From positions 1 to 64,000 of the forward strand of contig JADNRX010000211.1 in NCBI GenBank assembly GCA_015501595.1: a stretch of 64,000 bases of DNA. The letters run 5' to 3'. This document shows positions 24,070 through 35,407 of the stretch, one piece after another (position 1 is the first letter of the stretch; the number at the start of each line of letters is the position of its first letter). The position numbers were made by a program, and so were the translations under genes. A model generated the notes under the pieces. That model saw only the letters and a list, made by a program, of their open reading frames with translations. It had not been told where the DNA came from and did no database searches. The stretch is from Hymenopellis radicata. Lineage: Eukaryota > Basidiomycota > Agaricomycetes > Agaricales > Physalacriaceae.

Positions 24070-24648
24070 GACGGAAGGATGACAAGCGCTGATTCCCACA
24101 CATTGATTCCCAGCCGGGAGGCACGCTTGAAGGTAACCTGTCATACGGACTTGATGTCGGTCCGAACGATATCATCCTTCCACGCCACATCCTTTCGAAG
24201 GTCCAATATAATCATGCGTTGACCGAGAGAATACCGTTGACGGAGCATATTCCCACAAGATGTCTAGCAGAAGAATTCAGCGCTCAAGTAAGTGTTCAGG
24301 ACGCGTGAGCCACATACTAAGTTTGAATTGCGTATGAGAAAATTTGTAGCTCTGTGATCTGTCTGTGACGTGCTAAAAAGACAAAGCCCGTTGTGGCCAC
24401 AGCGCTCCCGACGGTCCCGTCTGAAGACCTTGCGTGGCTTTCGCTGCAGCACCACGGCCGCGACGGCCGAGAGCGACTGTATCTAGTTTACCTCCAGTGG
24501 TAGCGACGTTCACCACGAATAAGAATACCCGATACGATCATTCCAGGAACTTTGTCGCGATGCGTTCCAATAGAGGTGACTAAAGCACTATCAATATCGT
24601 GAATCTACGCACAGCTCCATCAGTATATTATACAGTCTACCAAACCAA

Positions 24649-25881
24649 TTAATCCGATGGCGGAACATAAGGCTCTACCAGCATCTTGCTAAACTCCTGT
24701 AGCTTCTCCGGCCCACGAACTTCCTCTGTGAGTAACGGGAGTCGAATAATGTGGAAGAACTCATCATAAAGTTCGTGGGCCTCGTTGAGGTATTTCTGCT
24801 GCATCTTTTGTCGGACGCTGCAGTGTTCGCAGTTGGAGTCTGTCGAAGAAGTCAAGTAGCCGAATGCGAGCAAGGCATATATATGGACGTACTCTTCTTG
24901 GGGAAGAGAAGCTGATTAACGACAATGTTATGTGTGTCAATCTCGTAGGACGTCAACTCCTGCACCAGCCGCTCCGTCTCGTAGAGGGACAGGAACTCGG
25001 ATATGCAGACGCAGACAAAGGTGGTTTTCTCTGGGTCTTTAAACTGGGTGTTCACTTCTGTGATGACCGCGCGCATGGACTCGAGCTTGGCAAACATATC
25101 CTCCTGCGATCCGGCCTCGCCTCCCATCATGGCAGACATTTGGCTTATCATAGGACCAAAGCGAGAGCCAAGGGAGCTAAGTTTTCCAAGGGCCTTTTCA
25201 AGAACGGTGGGGAATGAGAGGAAGCGGAGAGTGTGCCCTGTCGGCGCGGTGTCGAAGACGATGACCGAGTATTCCATGGACTTTACATGCTTCATGATTT
25301 CGGCAAAGCTCATGGCTTCATCGACACCGGGAATAGCGAACGCGAGGTCCTGCATCATAGAGCCCATCATGCCATTGGAATCAGCTGCAAAAATGTCGGT
25401 CGCCGTCGACTGGGAGCGTATAAACACGCACATTGCTCGACCATCTCCTGAATAGCACTCGTCGGATCGATTTCCATGGCGAACAGATTGTCGAATCCGT
25501 TGACTTTGGTCGCGTCTTTCGAGAATTTCTGGCCAAATGCGTCCGAGAGGTTGTGCGCGGGATCCGTTGACTGTATAGGCGTTAGATTTCGTTTACGTGG
25601 AGCCCAGGGGACGCACGATGAGGAGGACAGATTTACGACACTTGGCTAGTTGTATGGCCAGTGAGCATGATGTAGTGGTTTTGCCTGTATGTATTGGTTT
25701 AACTGCGAGCACGAAAGTCAGACTGAGGCGTACATGCCTACACCGCCCTTTCCACCTAACGAAACTGCTTAGACGGGGAGTACCACTGGATTAAACGCGA
25801 ATAAATACCACAGAATATCCATTTCAGGGTGTCCTGGTCGAGTATATTTTGCAGCGTCGGCGGCAATGTTTCGTCGGCCAT
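24649..25881 (-). CDS. GET3: ATPase GET3 (tail-anchored protein targeting)
   Basis: Homodimeric cytosolic ATPase that receives tail-anchored membrane proteins and delivers them to the Get1/Get2 receptor on the ER. Six exons: 25881-25809, 25755-25738, 25684-25617, 25570-25432, 25384-24893, 24839-24649. They sum to 981 nt and encode 326 aa, normal for the family. The P-loop reads CGGKGGVGKTTTS, switch [17 protein letters not shown], and switch [16 protein letters not shown] methionine-rich substrate groove follows ([11 protein letters not shown]). The zinc-binding dimer motif is [10 protein letters not shown] (CxxC). The hydrophobic tail ends [11 protein letters not shown]. Exon two is only 18 nt and codes for the P-loop glycines. 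The intron after it starts with GC, not GT. The gene looks fully functional. Confidence 0.93.
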
Positions 25882-25905
25882 GGTGGTACGTGGTTAAGGG
25901 AGCGT

Positions 25906-25925
25906 GGCGTTAGGGTTAGGGTTTT
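25906..25925. promoter_or_regulatory. Telomere-like TTAGGG repeat (telobox) in GET3 leader
   Basis: GTTAGGGTTAGGGTTTT lies 25-45 bp upstream of the GET3 ATG; on the gene strand it reads AAAACCCTAACCCTAAC. TTAGGG is the usual filamentous-fungal telomere repeat, and teloboxes are binding sites of Myb-type Tbf1/TRF-like factors in promoters of housekeeping genes. Regulatory use here is inferred from position only. Confidence 0.5.
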
Positions 25926-26472
25926 AAGCTTGATCTTCAGAACCTTCCAGTACATACGCATTGAAACAAGTTGGGTCCAGTCTTTTCGCGTTTTTCGAAC
26001 ATTTTTCAACGTGAATCACAGGTAAGTAGTAAGTCTGCACGATATTCACACTTACTGAAATCAGTGAGAACAGTCTTCATGAATAGGGAAGAGGACCGTT
26101 ATTTTCAATCTCATCTGGACCGGATTTGCTACGACTACTCGCTATGCACTGTGTTCCATGTACCCTTCTGGTGACAGGTTTAATCTCGCGTCCTTTCTTC
26201 ACGAAATCTGGCTTCCCACCTCGAGGGGAAGGAATTTCACAAGCATGTTTACAAGGATGGACACGTGTCTGAATCCGGTTCGCCTTCAAGGACTTTATCT
26301 TGTTTATCCACAACCTTCTTCCTCGGAGCCCAAGCATCGTTCAAAGCCCACCCTTTTACACGCAAATTTTTGGATCAACAAATCTCTCATCACCGAACGA
26401 TCTACCTAGTGCACAGTCATTGCACTACTTGATGTCAGAACATGATTCCTCGAACCTCTCCATACTAATCAT

Positions 26473-26640
26473 TCACACCTGGTATCCATAAATCTTATCC
26501 TCGTCGTACATAAACCTCTGCACTAGACCCGCCAGTTCTCTTGACCCTTCCACACCAGCCCAGTACGCGACGTGATCATGATGTGTATATGCGCCTTTCA
26601 AAGACTGCGACGCGGGATTGTTGGCCATATTCAATGAAAA
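26473..26640 (-). pseudogene. C-terminal fragment of an F-box gene
   Basis: Encodes HHDHVAYWAGVEGSRELAGL then VQRFMYDEDKIYGYQV and a stop. It matches the tail of the F-box gene at 5.4-7.3 kb (DFTYWPGSQETRDIASAVDR, FMYHEDQVYDF). Nothing upstream continues the homology, so this is a relic. Confidence 0.65.
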
Positions 26641-28120
26641 AGGCAGGAGCTGGGCTTACTCACCTTTGTAGATAGAATCGCGGTCACAAAAAGGGAAAGA
26701 CGAGAACATGTGGCGCTTGACCGTCACGTGTCCGATCGGTCTTTGCTTCCGTCCCACCATCATCGACGCGTCCTGCCCTCGCTTCTGCATAAAAGATCTC
26801 AGGTGGCACATTCTAGTCTGGAAGCGACTCTCCGCCATGGACATACGCGCCGAGGATGGTTCTGCTCAGCCTCATAATAAATGCGCTCGGCTATAACGAA
26901 GGCCAACATTTCTTGTTCTGAGGTAGCGGTGCACGTATATACTTTGTGCCGCGCCGCTCGGCTCTCTCTTTCGGCAGCGGTGCGAATAACCCACTGACAT
27001 GGTACGTTCATGTGGCTCCCGCGTATGACCTTCTAATGCTAATGCCTCCAAAGTAGTAGTGGAGTACATATATTGTCCCGATCACGATCCCCCCCCGCGC
27101 GCGAATAATTGCACGCCTATCCGACGCTTAACTAGCCCTGATACCCGCCAATCGACATTTTATACGCATATATGCAGTCGACGCTCTCAAATCTTGAAAC
27201 ATTCGCAGATGCCGAGTGTCGAAACATTGCCTCTTTAGATTCAGAGCTCTGTATATGCGACTCTATGTCTACTCAGAGTAGACACTTTGCTCTCGGGTGC
27301 GTACCGCTCGGTTTCCTCGTTTGCCGGCTGAATTGACACGCATGTTTCAGCACTGGTTAAGCTCAGAGTTCATCTGGCTGCTGGCAACAGTATCTGTGTC
27401 GTGTCCTCAATCCCCTAATCTGGATTCGTGTTGCACCTTTTTAATAAGATTTCGCTCGGCTAACATTCCCTCTTTTGAACCGGAGGCTTCCATCAGACGC
27501 CGTTTGCGCTTTTTATGCGAGTATTCGTGATGTTTCTTCGGGCTCTTGACGGCCAGATGTGAACAGATGGTGAATGACAAGCATTCTTCGTATATTTCCA
27601 TATGTCGACTGGTGCACATGTCATTGTCAGTGGAACTGCCCTGCGCACTAAATAAGTCAAGCGTTAGCAAAATCTCCGGCATGGCTATCTCATGATCTTT
27701 CCATCTATCTTCTCCCGCGTTGATGTTGATCCCGGGATGAAGGTGGGCCTCCGACCCGAATCGCGCCCGATTAGCCTTCGCTTTGCCGGCGCCTCCTAGT
27801 CAACTTGAAAGGATAATTCACTTTACATCAGAGATGGTGCAGACGATGTGCTATCCTTTCTTTTGGAACATCAATTTGTTTCTGTGCTGACTCCGAGGCA
27901 CAAGTATTCCGGCAATCACGGCATATAGGAAAATCCTCCTGTGTGTCTGTGAAGAACGCGTTCTTCGTCGTTCAGCAACACCCACACACCCGCAGTACCT
28001 TGTTTCTGGTATTTCCTGAGAGTCTTTCGCATTCACAATGAAACCTGTAACAAGGCGTGTAGATTAACCGGAGGCAGTTTGGTAAGCTCGTTGTTTCGTC
28101 ATCCACATGCCGGTCTCGGA
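26641..28120. other. Gene-poor interval
   Basis: No recognisable gene on either strand. Contains a run of eight C followed by alternating GCGCGCG (27089-27103). The stretch 25926-26472 to the left is equally empty. Confidence 0.4.
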
Positions 28121-28140
28121 CCAATATTTAAATATATTTC
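28121..28140 (+). promoter_or_regulatory. CCAAT box and AT-rich core upstream of flippase gene
   Basis: CCAAT at 28121 is immediately followed by ATATTTAAATATATTTC, about 120-140 bp upstream of the ATG at 28259. A pyrimidine-rich tract (CCCTTTCCCTCTTACC) lies just before the ATG. Placement fits a fungal core promoter; not proven. Confidence 0.4.
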
Positions 28141-28258
28141 TTATATTCCTGCCAGAAACAACTAGCGGCCTTGCTCGTCATCTCTATCATGATGCACTCG
28201 CACGCTCGGTAGTTTTCCATCTAGTTGACTTCCGGACCGCCCTTTCCCTCTTACCGTC

Positions 28259-31200
28259 ATGAGCCCGGCGACGACGACGGCGAGCACGACCAGGCGGCCA
28301 CGCGCCTGGTGGCGGCGTATACGGTCCTTCAGCGTCGAGGACCTCTTTTCCACGAAACGCCCACCGGGGCCGCCGCGGACAATCTATGTCAACCAGCCGC
28401 TGCCTACAGACTATCACGACCACCGCGGGCGGGTCAAACACGAGCATGTCTACAACAGCAATCAGGTGGTCACCTCAAAGTACACTATTCTCACATTCCT
28501 ACCGCGGAACCTCATGGAACAGTTTCGACGGATAGCGAACCTGTAAGGCGGTCCCGCAGGCGTGTATGACTTGGACTGAATGCGTTTTACCAGGTTCTTC
28601 CTTGGCCTCGCTATTCTGCAGTTCTTCCCGAAATTCTCGACCATTTCACCCGGCGTTGTCATTCTACCACTCGTCATCATCCTCGCCCTCACTGCCCTCA
28701 AGGACGGCTATGAGGACATAAAGCGCCATCAATCCGATAAAGCCGTCAATCAGAGTATAGTCAAAGTCTTGTCAGGCGGACACGCCAATCCCAACGCGGT
28801 CAAGTCCAAGAGCAAGACGTTTGTCAGAGGGCTGATACCACGGTCTCGCAGCGGCAAGGGTGTCAATTCAGATTCCGAATTTGACTATGATGCTTCGAGT
28901 GGGTCGACGGCGTGCTGGAAGGACACGACATGGGAGGATGTCCGCGTCGGCGACTTTGTCAAGCTCAGAGGAGACCGCCCCTTTCCTGCCGATATCCTCA
29001 TCTGTGCCACGTCCGATGACGAGAACGTCGCGTACGTCGAGACTAAGAATCTCGATGGAGAGACGAATCTCAAGTCGCGCAACGCTCTCCCTGCTCTCAC
29101 CGACCTCCGTGACGCGAACGCGTGTGCAAATGCTACCCCTTTCCGGGTGCAATGCGACCGTCCCGAGAACAACATGTTCCGTCTCAACGCAACCGTGACC
29201 GTCGCCGGACAGCGTGTTCCAGTGGACCTCCAGACTATCCTTCTCCGAGGTACCATTTTACGGAATACGGATTGGGTGATCGGCGTCGTACTTTTTACGG
29301 GAGAGGACAGCAAGATCATCATGAACTCTGGAAGCACGCCAAGTAAGCGAAGCAGAGTTGAGAAGGAAATGAATCCTCAAGTGTAAGTTACTTTGTCCTT
29401 CTTCTTACTTCGGGACGCTAAAAGCATGTAGCCTAATCAACCTTGCGATACTGGGAACTCTGGCGACTATTTGTGCCATTGCAGATTCTACATTGGAGAA
29501 ACATTACTTTCCTTTGGGAGCTCCTTGGCTTTTCGCCGATGATCAGAGCGACGACAACCCTTCTATCAACGGTCTCATAACTTGGGCCTTTGCCCTTCTT
29601 ACGTCAGTCTCCCGCCCATTGTGTCGGGCACTTTTTGTTGATTTTAGTTCAGGTTTCAGGATATCGTCCCGATTTCGCTCTACCTCTCCATCGAGGTTGT
29701 CCGCACGCTTCAATCCATGTTCATCTACTTTGACAAGGACATTTGGTATGCAAAGACGAACCAACCCACCTTGGCCCGTAGCTGGAACCTTTCGGACGAT
29801 CTTGGGCAGATCCAGTACATCTTCTCCGACAAGACCGGTACCCTTACTCAGGTGAGTATCCACCTATCCACCCTTTCTGTCTGTCTTCTGATGGGGCCTA
29901 TTAATCATTTAGAATTCGATGGTTTTTCGCCAGTGTTCTGTTGGCGGCCGAGCGTACACCGGTGATCCCGATCCATCGTCTGATAGTGACGATGATAGTT
30001 CATCTATTGAGGTGAAGAAGCAGAGGATATCCGCGTACGCGGCCAGTCTCCCGAGCTCGAGTCGGGCGACGTCGTCGAATGTGGTGCTACCGCCAAAGGT
30101 CAAGGATACTGGGTACAAGTTCCAGGATACGATTCTCAAGATGGACATTGAAGCGGCGTTGTCTGAGGATGCTGCGGAGGATTCCGATCCTGAGAAGACG
30201 GCTCATGCGCGTTCATTGTACGGTTTCTTCAGCGTCTTGGCTTTGTGTCATACCGTCGTCGCTGCTACCGACAAGCAGACGGGGGCGATCGAGTACCGCG
30301 CTCAGTCGCCAGATGAATCTGCGCTCGTGCAGGCTGCCGCTGACATGGGGTTTGTCTTCCTCGGCCGAGATCGCGAGACGTTGTCGATGCGTACGCCGTC
30401 GTCCGAAGAACCCGAACGGTACGAGCTGCTGAATATCCTGGAATTCAACTCTTCTCGGAAGAGGATGAGTGTGGTGTTGAAGAAGCTGGATGGAGACGAT
30501 GACCGACTGTTCTTGTTGACAAAGGGCGCGGACAATGTTATTTTCGATCGGTTAAAGCCTGGCGCGGAGGACCTGAAGGCGGAGACCGGGAGGCATTTGA
30601 GTGCTTTTGCAAATGAGGGGTTGAGGACGTTGACTTTGGCGTACAAGGTTATTTCATGTAAGAGGTTTCGATTCCTCATTGTCGGAGCGGGCCTCTGACA
30701 AGACTTTTTAGATCCCGACTACATCTCTTGGAGCGAGCGTTATCATGAGGCGACTGTTTCTATAGAAGACCGCGAGGACAAGATTGACGCGGTTTCGGAG
30801 GAGCTTGAGAAGGACCTTCGCTTGCTGGGTGCTACTGCCATTGAAGATCGTCTTCAGGACGGCGTCCCCGAGACCATCGCCGACTTGAAGCGCGCCGGAA
30901 TCAAAATCTGGGTCGCCACTGGGGACAAGCTAGAAACTGCGATTGGTGTGTTATCTGTTTCGCCATTGACTTCTTTACTCATTGCTTTCAGCCATCGGAC
31001 GAAGTACGAACCTTGTTGCGGCGGATTCCAATATCATCATCGTTCGGGGTGGTGGGAGCAAGCCTGTCGGAAACCAAATGGCAGACGCGATGTCGAGGTT
31101 CTTCCCTGAAGTTACGGATATGGAGATCCCGAGACCCGGGACGCCTGCGTTGGACAAGGTGTATCCATTGTCGAGAGTGGAGACGGGCATGTCTGTTGTT

Positions 31201-33188
31201 GGGGAGAACAATGGCGAGCGTCCCGGAGGGTTCATCCTGGTTGTCGACGGTGCTGCTTTGACGCAGGCGTTCAGCTCCGAGGCCTCGCAGAAGCTGTTGC
31301 TCAGGCTTGGTACACTGTGCGAGGGTGTGATATGTTGTCGCGTGTCGCCTCTGCAGAAAGCGCTTATCGTGAGGTTGGTCAAGGATAATCTCAAGGTTAT
31401 GACGCTGGCTATTGGGGATGGGGCGAATGATGTTTCTATGATCCAGGTGGGATGATGTTCTCTCTTCCGTGTCGTCGATGTCTGATTGGTTTAGGCTGCT
31501 GATGTTGGTGTTGGTATTTCTGGTGAAGAGGGACTGCAGGCTGCCAATTCGTCGGACTATGCTATTGGGCAGGTGAGGCTCGTTTTGTTGTACTGGTCAG
31601 CGGAGCTGACAGACCTTGCAGTTTCGTTTCTTGAAAAAGCTTCTTCTTGTACATGGTCATTGGTCCTATGCACGGAACGGCACGCTGTGAGTTTTGCATG
31701 TTGAGATTTGCTTGCGGCTTTACTGATGTTGGGGTAGCATTTTAAACTTCTTTTACAAAAATGTTGTACCAATGGGGATCAAGTTCTGGTTCCAGATCTA
31801 TAATGGCTGGAGTGCCAGTTTGTGCGTCTTCCGCCTCTTTGCTTGTCGTTGATGTCGCTCATGGTCTTGGCAGCGTTTTCGATTATGTTTACATATTATT
31901 TTGGAATTCATTATGGACATTGCTGGCGGTTGTGGGGATTGGTCTTTTCGATCGTATTGTTGGTGAGTCTTGAAGAGCATTGCCGAGTGCATTCGTTAAC
32001 CGGTTCATAGATGCACAGGTTCTCATGGACTTGCCCGAGTTGTATCACTATGGCAGGGAAAAGTACTGGTTCAGCATGAAGGACTTTTATATCTACATGT
32101 TCGACGGTCTGTACCAGGTAAGGTTCTCGTCAATCTTCCGCGTGGATGGTATTAACAGTGACGCTAGTCTGTCATCATTTATTTCTTGATTGTCTATGGA
32201 ACCTTCTCCCCGACATCACGAAGCGACGGATATGATCAGTATCTGTATGAATTCTCTACTGTAAGCGCGAATCGGGTTTAATGCGGGCAGGGATGCTAAG
32301 GTTTTGGTTAGACGATGGCAATCGCTGGTGTTATGGTTGCCAACATCTTCACTGGCATGGCTGCTTCCGCCTGGACGTGGTGGCTCGTTTTCGCTGTTTC
32401 TTTTGGCATTACGCTAGTTTGGGGATTCACAGTGAGTTGTGTGCGCTCCTATCAAGGATTCGTAATTGACCAATGGCTGTTTTTAGTTCATTTATTCAAC
32501 AATCTCTCCAGGTGGGTTCTGCGCCACGAGCGTCTCATTTGTCGGTTATTGATGTCGTGTATCAGGCTATGCGGTTACCAACCTATACGGGAACTATTAC
32601 TTCCTATCCACATCAGCCCTATTCTGGCTAGCGATTCCTCTAGTCTTCTTCTTATCCCTGGCACCCCGTTACATTGCGAAGGCGTGGAAGTTTGGATTTT
32701 CGCCGGACGATATTGATATTGTGCGGTGGATACGCAAAAAGGATCCGTATCGTGATCTGCGCCACGATTCTTCGACGCACCTCGGCATCGGGCTCACCGT
32801 CATGAAGCAGAACCGAGGTCGCCGAACGTCGGTGATATCCCGGCGGTCATCGCGCGCGAGTAGTCTTATGACGCTTAACGATCCGTACGGGCCTGGCTCT
32901 GTGCTGGACATTCGTGCAGCGAGTCGGACTGACATGTCGACTGGCTTGGTATCCGTCGATCGTGGGTTCGATTTTGCGACGGAGGAGAATGGCGTTGCTA
33001 TGCGGCGAATGCAGACAAATCTCTCAGAGCGCAGACGAAGCCAGCTTCCCCCTCCTCTTGCTCATGCTCTGGATTCCCCGCCGACGTCGCCTACGAGCTC
33101 GAAGAAGGGCAAGGAGCCGTCGCGGCATATATTCTCTTTACGACGCGGGATAATGAAAAAGAAGGGCTCGAGGTTTTCGTCAGAGTGA
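28259..33188 (+). CDS. P4-type phospholipid-transporting ATPase (flippase, Dnf-like)
   Basis: Moves phospholipids from the outer to the cytosolic leaflet of plasma or endosomal membranes, normally with a Cdc50-family partner. Sixteen exons, with introns 28543-28593, 29383-29431, 29603-29652, 29852-29912, 30658-30711, 30946-30991, 31447-31494, 31573-31621, 31687-31737, 31822-31873, 31963-32010, 32118-32167, 32261-32311, 32432-32486 and 32512-32565. Coding sum is 4161 nt (1386 aa). Motifs in order: [37 protein letters not shown] (actuator), [11 protein letters not shown] (P4-specific proline in TM4), DKTGTLT (phosphorylated Asp), [35 protein letters not shown] and [11 protein letters not shown]. 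The C-terminal tail after [10 protein letters not shown] is Ser/Arg-rich, typical of kinase-regulated Dnf proteins. It looks fully functional. The exact Dnf subclass cannot be settled by eye. Confidence 0.93.
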
Positions 33189-33563
33189 CAGACGGGACGG
33201 ACACAGTAATTTCTATTGTGCATATTTATTATGCTTTTTTTTGTTTATAATGTATCCCACTCCAGCTGTATCCATCATTATACATCACCGACCCCCGCTA
33301 GCTATGCTTCAATAATAGATGTTGTTCTGAGAGAGAATCGTCAGCATCCGCGGCACGTTACTTGGCTGTGTACGACGATCTTCTTATTCCGCCGTTTCAA
33401 TTACAGGTGTGAGTATGAGCAACCTTCTCACACTCAAATTCGCAACTTCTTCCGCTCGACTGTGTATACATAGGGAACACGGATGCTAATTTCATCGCGA
33501 CCATAAAATGTGCTCGATGTCGATGGGTGATTATTGGTTCTCTTGCCGCCTTTGAGGTTTAGG

Positions 33564-35064
33564 ATGAAGACTAGTGCTGCTCAACCGTGCGTTTTCCCAA
33601 GTCTCGGAGACTCGTGCTGATGGGATGTTTGGATAGACAAGGGCCGATGCTTATTGGGGCGCTGCTTGGCCTCAGCTTAGCAGGCGTCATCACTGTTCAG
33701 GCCTATGTCTATCTTACTACGTATCAAAAGTGCGTTTCGAGCCCTCTTTCATTGACCTTGAATACACCTTAACGTGGATGCTTAGACGCGACAAGCCGTG
33801 GTTGAGGCTTTTCGTGAGTCTAGACTGCCACATGTCCTCCCTCGTACTTACATTGACGCGAGTCAGATACTATTCCTTCTAGCCCTGAACATCGGACACA
33901 CCGGCATGCAGTTCGCGTACTTGTACATCGCGCTCGTCAGCCATTACGGTGAGTGCTACTGCTGCTCACAGCCTTCTTTGCTGACTCCCGGATGCAGACG
34001 ACCCCGCAAGTCTCCTCAAAGTGACCCCAGTGTTCGCGCTCACCGCGACGATCACGGGCATGATATCCCTCTCCGTGCAGCTGTTCTTCGCGTGGCGCAT
34101 CAAGATCATCTCCAACGGCAAGACGTGGCTCGTCGCGCTCGTTGTCGTGCCCGCGTTCTTGAGTCTGGCTGGGAGCATTGCGAGTGCCGCGCAGGCGATG
34201 GCTGTGGGTGCGTTCGTCAGATTGAAGGAGCCGCAGATCAAGGCGGCGGTTATACTGTGGCTGGGCGCTGCGGCTGTGGCGGATATGCTGATTGCGGTGA
34301 TTTTGGTGTGGCATTTGTGAGTCGCGTCACTTCGCGTTAAGGCTTCAGGTTGTTGACAATGACTGGGATTTTGAAGGGTGAGATATGAACGTGTCTTGTT
34401 GCTTGGGTGTCTTTTGAGAAGGGCGTTTCGTACTAGCGTAAGCAGAAGACGGGGTTCTCGGACGAGCTTGTGGACCGAATCATTCGCTGTACGGGTATTG
34501 TTTTCGTGGAAGGGGTTTTGATTTACTGACGATATATACTAATAATATAGCGACCATTCAGACGGGGCTGATCACTGCTCTATGCGCTATCGCGGATTTA
34601 ATCATATTCCTAACCGATGTGCGTTCTCCATTCTGCGCCTACTCGGAACCTAATATGCTCATTCATACATTCAACAGACCCGTGGACTGTACGTCACCCT
34701 TTGCCTCAGTGGACATTTGACCGCACACTAAAACATTGTCCACAGACACTTGGCTCTAAACTTCGCGCTGGGCAAAATCTACACAAGCACGCTCATGAGT
34801 ACCCTGAACGCTCGGTCGCACGATGGTACAAACAACGAACCGAGTGCTGGCCGTGTGACTTCAGGCGTCTTTTCAATCTCAGACGTCAGACGCAGCTCGC
34901 GGTACACGTCTGGGCTGCCTGTCGTGCCCGAGGTGTGCACTTCTGTAGAGCGGGAGCAGGAGAAGCAGGCGGGCAGTAGCAGAAGCGATATATACGATGG
35001 GTCGACTTGCTGCTCGCCGTCGTCTTCGGTGCCTCTGAAGGAGTCTGATTCTGTACAGGTTTGA
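33564..35064 (+). CDS. DUF6534-type multi-pass membrane protein
   Basis: Start ATG 33564 (MKTSAAQP), joined by an intron (33587-33636) to QGPMLIGALLGLSLAGVITV. Small exons follow (introns 33637-flank: 33730-33785, 33814-33866, 33949-33997). Membrane segments are AYVYLTTYQK preceded by the first helix, ILFLLALNIGHTGMQFAYLY, FALTATITGMISLSVQLFFA, WLVALVVVPAFLSLAGS and AAAVADMLIAVIL. The motifs YQKRDKPWLRLF, KTGFSDELVDRIIR, QTGLITALCAI and FALGKIYTSTLMSTLNAR identify the agaricomycete DUF6534 family of unknown function. The cytosolic Ser-rich tail ends KESDSVQV. The splice after 34300 is uncertain (GTGTGG or GTGAGT donor). A piece of this tail has been copied to 41.45-41.65 kb. Confidence 0.75.
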
Positions 35065-35407
35065 TGTGAGGCCTCTCGAGGGGAGAGATGATGGGTTTTG
35101 ATGATTTGACGTACGTAGCATTGGCCGACGATGCGGACGAACACTGTATAATACAACATAATGTATAGTAGAAAACTCACGAGACGGTATACAACGATAT
35201 GTACTTCACGTTCACCATCAAGCCCCCCATTGGTCGGGCGTGAAGAGATCAGAGGATAAACGCGTCGGCCAGGAAAGGATGATCCTTTCCTGGCCTGCAC
35301 GGCGCGCGCCGTCCGACGCGCTTCCTCTTCTTTCGCCTCCGCTTTCGCCTTCGCTGCCTTCTGATGCGCGATCCATTCTCGGAGCACAGTATCAGAGCAC
35401 CGATTCC

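Larger units (their letters stand above)
17627..24319. repeat. Segmental duplication, copy B
   Basis: Direct partner of copy A (9199-14680). It keeps the longer F-box gene and its flanks (20858-22644) but lacks the 3' half of the BTB gene. It has no MITE. It carries many small deletions of 1-30 bp compared with A, several between short direct repeats. Confidence 0.85.

Noticed and set aside
9199..24319. RIP-like mutation as the cause of decay in the duplicated block
   Set aside because: The visible lesions are indels and deletions between short repeats, with no obvious flood of C-to-T changes between copies A and B.
25003..25455. Long plus-strand frame opposite GET3 exon five
   Set aside because: It is antisense to a conserved coding exon and has no recognisable domain.
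27089..27103. C8 followed by GCGCGCG as a functional Z-DNA or promoter site
   Set aside because: A short simple repeat in a gene-poor interval, with no gene positioned to use it.
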